Source of the DNA: an uncultured Pleomorphomonas sp.
Lineage (GTDB): Bacteria > Pseudomonadota > Alphaproteobacteria > Rhizobiales > Pleomorphomonadaceae
Direction of reading: 5' to 3'
Assembly (NCBI GenBank): GCA_937868725.1
Contig: CALMMQ010000004.1
Location: forward strand, 1-64,000
DNA length: 64,000 bases
The translations under genes and the position numbers were made by a program. Of this stretch, positions 58,624 to 64,000 are shown piece after piece. The notes beneath the pieces are model-generated. The model was not told the DNA's origin and ran no database searches. It was given only the letters and a program-made list of their open reading frames with translations. The stretch's first letter is position 1. Every line of letters begins with the position of its first letter.

Positions 58624-61131
58624 ATGTCCGCTGCCGTGAGACCCCTGCTGTCGCCCGAGCTCGTCCGTATCGCCGCTCGTCCGACCGACAAAACCGCCGC
58701 CATCCGTGAAGCCTGCCAGATGCTGATCGCCGCCGGCTACATCGAACCCGCCTACGCTGACAGCATGCTGCGTCGCGAGACGGTTGCCGAGACGTTCCTC
58801 GGCCATGGCGTCGCCATTCCGCACGGCATGATTGAAGACAGGGCGATGATCCGCCAGAACGGCCTTGCCATCCTGCAGGTGCCCGACGGCGTCGAATGGA
58901 ACCCCGGCCAGATCACCAAGTTCGTCGTCGCCATCGCCGCCCAGTCCGATGCCCACATCACCATCCTGCGCCGCCTGACGCGCCTGCTGCAGGACGATGC
59001 CAAGCTCGCCGAGCTGTTCACCGTCGACAACGCCCGCGCCATCGTCGTCGCGCTGGTCGACGAAGTGCCCGAGACCGTCGACGAAACGCCGGTCGCCGAC
59101 CTCGCCGAGAGCTTCGAGTGGACGGTCGACTATCCCAACGGCCTGCACGCCCGCCCGGCCGCCCAGTGGGTCGATGCCTCGCGCCGTTCCACCGCCCGCC
59201 TGCAGGTGCGCTGCCGCAACACTGTCGCCGATCCCAAGAACCTCGTGTCGCTGCTGCAGCTCGGTCTGCGCTCCGGCGATGTCGTGACGGTGTCGGCCGA
59301 AGGCCCGGACGCCGCCAAAGGCCTCGCCCAGCTGAAGTCGACCATCCAGTCGCTCACTGCCCAGGAGAAGGCCGACGCCGCCAAGGCGGCGGCCCGCGCC
59401 ATCATCCCCGGCAACGGCTGGACGCCGCCCGGCCAGCTCGCCACCATCCCCGGCATCGCCGCCAGCCCTGGCCTCGCCATCGGCCCGGTCCACGTGCTGC
59501 GTACCGCCCGCATCGACGTCCCCGACGAACCGATCGGCCTCATCGAAGGTGGTAACCGCCTGCAGGCAGCCGTCGCCGAGACGCGCCAGCAGCTGACCGC
59601 TCTTGCCGACGATACCGCCCGCCGGCTCGGCGCCTCCGAGGCCGCCATCTTCCAGGCGCAGTCGGAGTTCCTCGCCGACACCGACCTCATCACGCTCGCC
59701 TGCCAGCTGATGGTCGAAGGCCACGGCCCGGCGTGGGCCTGGTTCGAAGCCACCGAGCGGACCGCCGACAAGCTGTCCGAGCTGGGCAATCCCGTGCTGG
59801 CCGCCCGCGCCGCCGACCTGCGCGACGTCGGTCGCCGCGTGCTGACACGCCTCGCCCCGACGCTCGCCCTCGGCTCGTTGTCCGACCTGCCGGCCGAGCC
59901 GTGCATTCTGGTCGCCGCCGATCTGTCGCCGTCCGACACCGCCAGCCTCGACAAGTCGCGCATTCTGGCACTCGCCACCGCCCAGGGCGGTCCGACCTCG
60001 CACACCGCCATCCTGGCCCGCACCCTCGGCCTGCCGGCCGTGGTGGCCGGCGGCAACGCCCTGCTCGACCTCGTCAAGGGCACCCGCGTCATCGTCGACG
60101 GCCAGAGCGGCCGCGTCTACGTCGATCCGGCCGCCGACCAGATCGCCTCGGCCGAAGCCTGGCTCGCCACCCAGGCCAAGCGCCGGGCTGAGGAGGAGGC
60201 CAAGCGCGCCCTGCCCGCCACCACCGCCGACGGCCATCGCGTCGAGATCGGCGCCAACGTCAACCGTCCCGATCAGGTGGAGCTCGCCGTCGGTCAGGGC
60301 GCCGAAGGCGTCGGCCTGATGCGCACCGAGTTCCTGTTCCTCGAACGCGGCGCCACGCCGACCGAAGACGAGCAGTTCGCCGAATACTGCGGCATGCTCG
60401 ACGCTCTCGACGGCCGGCCGCTGATCGTCCGCGCCCTCGACATCGGTGGCGACAAGCAGGTGGCCCACCTCGCCCTGCCGCACGAGGAGAACCCGTTCCT
60501 CGGCGTGCGCGGCGCCCGCCTGCTGCTGCGCCGGCCCGACCTGCTTGAGCCGCAGCTGCGCGCGCTCTACCGCGCCGCCAAGCGCGGTGGTCGGCTGTCG
60601 ATCATGTTCCCGATGATCACCTCGCTCGCCGAAGTGAAGGCGCTGCGCGCCACCGCCGACCGCATCCGCGCCGAACTCGACGCCCCGGCCGTGCCGCTCG
60701 GCATCATGGTCGAGGTGCCCTCGGCCGCCATGATGGCCGACGTCTTCGCCGCCCACGTCGACTTCTTCTCGATCGGCACCAACGACCTGACGCAGTACGC
60801 CCTGGCCATCGACCGGCAGCACCCCGACCTCGCCGCCGAAGCCGACAGCCTGCACCCGGCCGTGCTGCGCCTGATCGCCCGCACCGTCGAGGGCGCCGCC
60901 AAGCACAACCGCTGGGTCGGCGTCTGTGGCGGCATCGCCGGCGACCCGTTCGGCGCCGCCGTGCTGACCGGTCTTGGCGTCAAGGAACTGTCGATGACGC
61001 CGCGCGACGTGCCGGCCGTCAAGGCCCGCATCCGCGCCTCCAGCTTCGCCGATCTCCAGGCGCTGGCCGCCAAGGTGCTGGCCGCCGAAACCGCCGACGA
61101 CGTCCGCGCCCTCGATGGAGGCAAGTCGTGA
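58624..61131 (+). CDS. fruB: Fructose PTS multiphosphoryl transfer protein (EIIA-HPr-EI)
   Basis: This 835-aa cytoplasmic protein fuses three PTS phosphocarriers, passing phosphate from PEP to the membrane EIIBC. Domain order and active histidines: EIIA (residues 1-150, His67 in GVAIPHG), HPr (165-250, His175 in NGLHARPAA) and enzyme I (280-835, His460 in GGPTSHTAILAR, with LMRTEFLF and FSIGTNDLTQYALAIDR in the PEP barrel). The fusion makes the system independent of general PTS proteins. Its stop overlaps the fruK start as GTGA. GGGAGGAG precedes its ATG. Confidence 0.96.
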   Translation: MSAAVRPLLSPELVRIAARPTDKTAAIREACQMLIAAGYIEPAYADSMLRRETVAETFLGHGVAIPHGMIEDRAMIRQNGLAILQVPDGVEWNPGQITKFVVAIAAQSDAHITILRRLTRLLQDDAKLAELFTVDNARAIVVALVDEVPETVDETPVADLAESFEWTVDYPNGLHARPAAQWVDASRRSTARLQVRCRNTVADPKNLVSLLQLGLRSGDVVTVSAEGPDAAKGLAQLKSTIQSLTAQEKADAAKAAARAIIPGNGWTPPGQLATIPGIAASPGLAIGPVHVLRTARIDVPDEPIGLIEGGNRLQAAVAETRQQLTALADDTARRLGASEAAIFQAQSEFLADTDLITLACQLMVEGHGPAWAWFEATERTADKLSELGNPVLAARAADLRDVGRRVLTRLAPTLALGSLSDLPAEPCILVAADLSPSDTASLDKSRILALATAQGGPTSHTAILARTLGLPAVVAGGNALLDLVKGTRVIVDGQSGRVYVDPAADQIASAEAWLATQAKRRAEEEAKRALPATTADGHRVEIGANVNRPDQVELAVGQGAEGVGLMRTEFLFLERGATPTEDEQFAEYCGMLDALDGRPLIVRALDIGGDKQVAHLALPHEENPFLGVRGARLLLRRPDLLEPQLRALYRAAKRGGRLSIMFPMITSLAEVKALRATADRIRAELDAPAVPLGIMVEVPSAAMMADVFAAHVDFFSIGTNDLTQYALAIDRQHPDLAAEADSLHPAVLRLIARTVEGAAKHNRWVGVCGGIAGDPFGAAVLTGLGVKELSMTPRDVPAVKARIRASSFADLQALAAKVLAAETADDVRALDGGKS

Positions 61132-62081
61132 ACCACGCCGTCGTCACCCTGACCCTCAATCCGGCCATCGACCTCACCGTCGAGGTAAGCGGCTTCGTGG
61201 CTGGCAACGTCCACCGCGCCAAGGCGGCCACCGCCAACGCCGGCGGCAAGGGCGTCAACGTCGCCGGTTGTCTGGCCGACTGGGGCTGCCCGGTGATCGC
61301 CACCGGTGCCATCGGTCGCGGCAACGCCGAGGTCTTCACCCAGTTTTTCGCCACCAAGGGTATCGAGGACCGCTTCGTCCGCGTTGCCGGCGACACGCGC
61401 ACCAACATCAAGATCGCCGACAGCGCCACCGGCGAGACGACCGACATCAACCTGCCCGGTCTGGTACTCGACGAGCGTAGCCTCGTCGATATCCAGGCGG
61501 CGCTGGTCGACCACGTCGTCGCCGGTTCGGTGGTGGTGATGGCCGGTTCGCTGCCGGCCGGCGTGCCCGACGACATCTATCCGCGCCTCGCCGCGCCGCT
61601 GCGGACGCTTGGCGCCCGCGTCGTCCTCGACACCTCCGGCGCCCCGCTCGACGCGGCGCTGGCGGCGGCGGCCGATGCCCTGCCGCACGTCGTCAAGCCG
61701 AACCGTCACGAGCTCGAAGCCTGGGCCGGGCGGCCGCTCGAAACCATCGCCGAGCTCATTGCCGCCGCCCGTCAGCTCATCGGTCGCGGTCTCGAACTCG
61801 TCGTCATCTCCATGGGAGCCGACGGCGCGCTGTTCGTGCGGGCCAACGAGGCGCTGCACGCCAAGCTGCCGCCGGTCAAGGCCATCAGCACCGTCGGGGC
61901 CGGTGACTCCATGGTAGCCGGCATTGTCAGCGCTCTGGCCGACGACCTCGAACTGGCGGCCCTGGCGCGTCGCGCCGTGGCCTTCGCCGCCGCCAAACTG
62001 GAACAGATCGGACCGCATCTGCCGTCGCTGGCGATCGTCCGTCAAAGGGAAGCCGAGGCCACGATCGTGCCCGTGGCCTGA
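61128..62081 (+). CDS. fruK: 1-phosphofructokinase
   Basis: This 317-aa PfkB-family kinase converts fructose-1-phosphate, the product of the fructose PTS, to fructose-1,6-bisphosphate. The N-terminal [14 protein letters not shown] and [17 protein letters not shown] are diagnostic. The C-terminal anion-hole motif [11 protein letters not shown] contains the catalytic Asp260. The start is GTG at 61128, overlapping fruB by 4 bases. fruA follows after 133 bases. Confidence 0.96.
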   Translation: MNHAVVTLTLNPAIDLTVEVSGFVAGNVHRAKAATANAGGKGVNVAGCLADWGCPVIATGAIGRGNAEVFTQFFATKGIEDRFVRVAGDTRTNIKIADSATGETTDINLPGLVLDERSLVDIQAALVDHVVAGSVVVMAGSLPAGVPDDIYPRLAAPLRTLGARVVLDTSGAPLDAALAAAADALPHVVKPNRHELEAWAGRPLETIAELIAAARQLIGRGLELVVISMGADGALFVRANEALHAKLPPVKAISTVGAGDSMVAGIVSALADDLELAALARRAVAFAAAKLEQIGPHLPSLAIVRQREAEATIVPVA

Positions 62082-62214
62082 AGCGGGACGTCGCCAGGGT
62101 TTACCCGCCGACGTCTGGAAACGACGGCCGAACGCAGGATCGGTCCGTCCCGTCACACCGGCGCCGATGGCGCCTGTTGGAACGAGGGGCAACTCTCGCC
62201 TCAGGAGGAGTGAG

Positions 62215-63915
62215 ATGACAAAGCTTTTGGCAGTAATTGCGACCCAGGAGAGGACCACGCAGGCCGTCCTCGCCAGCGAAGCCTTGCGCAAGGCCGCCGC
62301 CGGCCTCGGTCTTTCCATTGATGTTGAAACCAAGATCGGCGCCGCCGTTCAGGGTGCCCTGACGCCGGCCAGCATCGCCGACGCGACCGGCGTGCTGTTC
62401 GTCGAAGACGCCGCCGACGATGGCCGCTTTGCCGGCAAGGCCAGCGCCAAGACCTCGCTCGACGCCGTGCTGGCCGACGCCGCCGGCGCGCTGCGCAGCC
62501 TGGCGGCCCCCGCCGCCAAGAAGAAGATCGTCGGCATCACCTCGTGCCCGACCGGCATCGCCCACACTTTCATGGCCGCCGAAGGCGTTGAGCAGGGCGC
62601 CAAGGCGCTCGGCTATGACGTCAAGATCGAGACCCAGGGCTCGGTCGGCTCGCAGAACACGCTGACGGCCGAGGAAATCGCCGCCGCCGACGTGGTCATC
62701 ATCGCCGCCGACACCAATGTCGACCTCAGCCGCTTCACCGGCAAGCGCGTCTTCCTGAGCGGCACCAAGCCCGCCATCGGCGACGGCAAGGGTCTGGTCG
62801 CCAAGGCGCTCGCCGAGGCCACCGTCTACGGTTCGGCCGCCAAGCGCGACCTCGCCGACACGGTCGCCGCCGAGAAGGCCGCCCGTTCGGCCAACCGCAC
62901 CGGCCCCTACAAGCACCTGATGACCGGCGTCAGCTACATGCTGCCGTTCGTCGTGGCCGGCGGTATCCTCATCGCCCTCGCCTTCGCTCTCGGTGGCATC
63001 TACGTCTACGACGACGCCCATGCCGGCACGCTCGGCCAGGCGCTGTTCCTGATCGGTGCCAAGAACGCCTTCGCCCTGATGGTTCCCATCCTGGCCGGCT
63101 TCATCGCCTACTCGATCGCCGACCGTCCGGGCATCACCCCGGGTGCCGTTGGTGGCATGATCTCCGGTGCCATCGGCGCCGGCTTCCTGGGCGGCATCGT
63201 CGCCGGCTTCCTCGCCGGCTACATCGTGCTGTTCCTCAACCAGCACATCAAGCTGCACAAGAACCTCGAAGGCCTGAAGCCCGTCCTGATCCTGCCGCTG
63301 CTCGGCACGACCATCGTCGGCCTGCTGATGATCTACGTCATCGGCCAGCCGGTCGCCACGGCCCTCGCCGCGCTGACCGCCTTCCTCAAGAACATGCAGG
63401 GCGCCAACGCCATCCTGCTCGGCGCGATCATCGGCCTGATGATGGCCTTCGACATGGGCGGCCCGGTCAACAAGGCGGCCTACACCTTCGCCACCGGCCT
63501 GCTGGCCAGCGAAATCTACGCTCCGATGGCCGCCGCCATGATCGCCGGTATGACGCCGCCGCTCGGCGTCGCCCTTGCCACCAAGATGTTCCGCGACCGG
63601 TTCTCGGCCGATGAACGCGAGGCCGGCAATGCCGCTGCCGTGCTCGGCATCTCCTTCATCACCGAAGGCGCCATCCCGTTCGCTGCCAAGGACCCGCTGC
63701 GTGTCATCCCCTCGCTGATGGCCGGTTCGGCTGTCGCCGGCATGATCTCCATGGCGCTTGGCTGCGAACAGCGCGTGCCCCATGGCGGTATCTTCGTGCT
63801 GCCGATCCCCAACGCCGTCACCAACCTGTTCGGCTACCTGATCGCGCTCGTGGTCGGCACGGTGATCACCGGCGTGCTGCTGGGCTTCCTCAAGAAGCCG
63901 GTTGCCGAAGCCTGA
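62215..63915 (+). CDS. fruA: Fructose-specific PTS EIIB'BC component
   Basis: This 566-aa permease imports and phosphorylates fructose to fructose-1-phosphate. An inactive duplicated EIIB' segment at the N terminus (residues 1-100; starts [20 protein letters not shown]) precedes the active EIIB domain (Cys111 in [16 protein letters not shown]). The EIIC domain with about nine helices follows from residue 230 ([27 protein letters not shown]), including [13 protein letters not shown] and the pore-lining [16 protein letters not shown]. The ATG at 62215 has AGGAGGAG upstream; an open frame continues back to 61924 over fruK. The B'-B-C order is that of E. coli FruA. A terminator follows. Confidence 0.96.
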   Translation: MTKLLAVIATQERTTQAVLASEALRKAAAGLGLSIDVETKIGAAVQGALTPASIADATGVLFVEDAADDGRFAGKASAKTSLDAVLADAAGALRSLAAPAAKKKIVGITSCPTGIAHTFMAAEGVEQGAKALGYDVKIETQGSVGSQNTLTAEEIAAADVVIIAADTNVDLSRFTGKRVFLSGTKPAIGDGKGLVAKALAEATVYGSAAKRDLADTVAAEKAARSANRTGPYKHLMTGVSYMLPFVVAGGILIALAFALGGIYVYDDAHAGTLGQALFLIGAKNAFALMVPILAGFIAYSIADRPGITPGAVGGMISGAIGAGFLGGIVAGFLAGYIVLFLNQHIKLHKNLEGLKPVLILPLLGTTIVGLLMIYVIGQPVATALAALTAFLKNMQGANAILLGAIIGLMMAFDMGGPVNKAAYTFATGLLASEIYAPMAAAMIAGMTPPLGVALATKMFRDRFSADEREAGNAAAVLGISFITEGAIPFAAKDPLRVIPSLMAGSAVAGMISMALGCEQRVPHGGIFVLPIPNAVTNLFGYLIALVVGTVITGVLLGFLKKPVAEA

Positions 63916-63943
63916 TCGACGGACAGCGACATCTCCACCAATG

Positions 63944-63972
63944 CACAAGGCCCCTTTCGGGGCCTTGTGTCG
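63944..63972 (+). terminator. Terminator after fruA
   Basis: CACAAGGCCCC (63944-63954) pairs perfectly with GGGGCCTTGTG (63959-63969) around TTTC, then TCGTTTCC. The 11-pair stem is strong and the T tract is broken. Confidence 0.8.
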
Positions 63973-64000
63973 TTTCCGGGGGCTAGGCTGTCCTGACGAA

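Noticed and set aside
58486-60906. An 806-codon open frame antisense to fruB
   Set aside because: It is a shadow of the fruB reading frame with no recognisable domain or ribosome-binding site.

Overview
The window is high-GC (by eye about two-thirds G+C), densely coded alphaproteobacterial chromosome. Three features point to the order Hyphomicrobiales (Rhizobiales): the pyrB-pyrC-plsY-dprA-topA-rnr order, the fabG-acpP-fabF-mltG order, and a rhamnose ABC transporter of the rhizobial RhaSTPQ type next to a RhaK-type sugar kinase. No genus can be fixed from the sequence alone. No tRNA, rRNA, CRISPR array, transposase or prophage gene was seen.

Layout. 1-1436: clpA (cut by the left edge) and clpS. 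2110-7471: a D,D-carboxypeptidase with SPOR domain, a membrane J-protein, a secreted or lipid-anchored TPR protein and ispE. 7526-7760: five tandem 49-bp hairpin repeats between converging genes. 7764-11164: an uncharacterised Rossmann-fold protein, anmK and tyrS. 11224-19525: a giant AsmA-like protein, a ygfZ / HD hydrolase / tyrosine-phosphatase operon and ppdK. 19533-32121: an AbrB-type membrane protein, then pyrB-pyrC-plsY-dprA, a small orphan gene, topA, a divergent GGDEF protein and rnr. 32122-37896: a CoA-binding protein, a VOC protein and the fatty-acid block fabG-acpP-fabF-mltG. 37907-40581: crcB, a universal stress protein, a strong candidate small RNA and a metallo-hydrolase.

40667-50828 is a full L-rhamnose catabolic locus. 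It holds the kinase, two permeases, ABC ATPase, binding protein, DeoR-family regulator, aldolase and isomerase on one strand. The mutarotase is divergent, and a shared control region carries a 20-bp tandem operator-like repeat. Uptake by RhaSTPQ feeds RhaM (anomer exchange), RhaA (rhamnulose), RhaK (rhamnulose-1-phosphate) and RhaD (dihydroxyacetone phosphate plus lactaldehyde). 50841-56487 is a sarcosine oxidase operon soxBDAG with a TetR-family gene at its end. 56890-58002 is an orphan branched-chain-amino-acid-type binding protein with its own strong terminator. 58624-63915 is a fructose PTS operon fruB-fruK-fruA with a LacI/Cra-like operator upstream, and a terminator closes the window.

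The best leads beyond routine annotation are the independent small RNA at 39401-39520 (near-consensus promoter plus textbook terminator), the tandem hairpin array at 7526-7760, the mutually exclusive hairpins between fabG and acpP, and the operator repeats of the rha locus. I did not find a clear-cut new defence or biosynthetic system.
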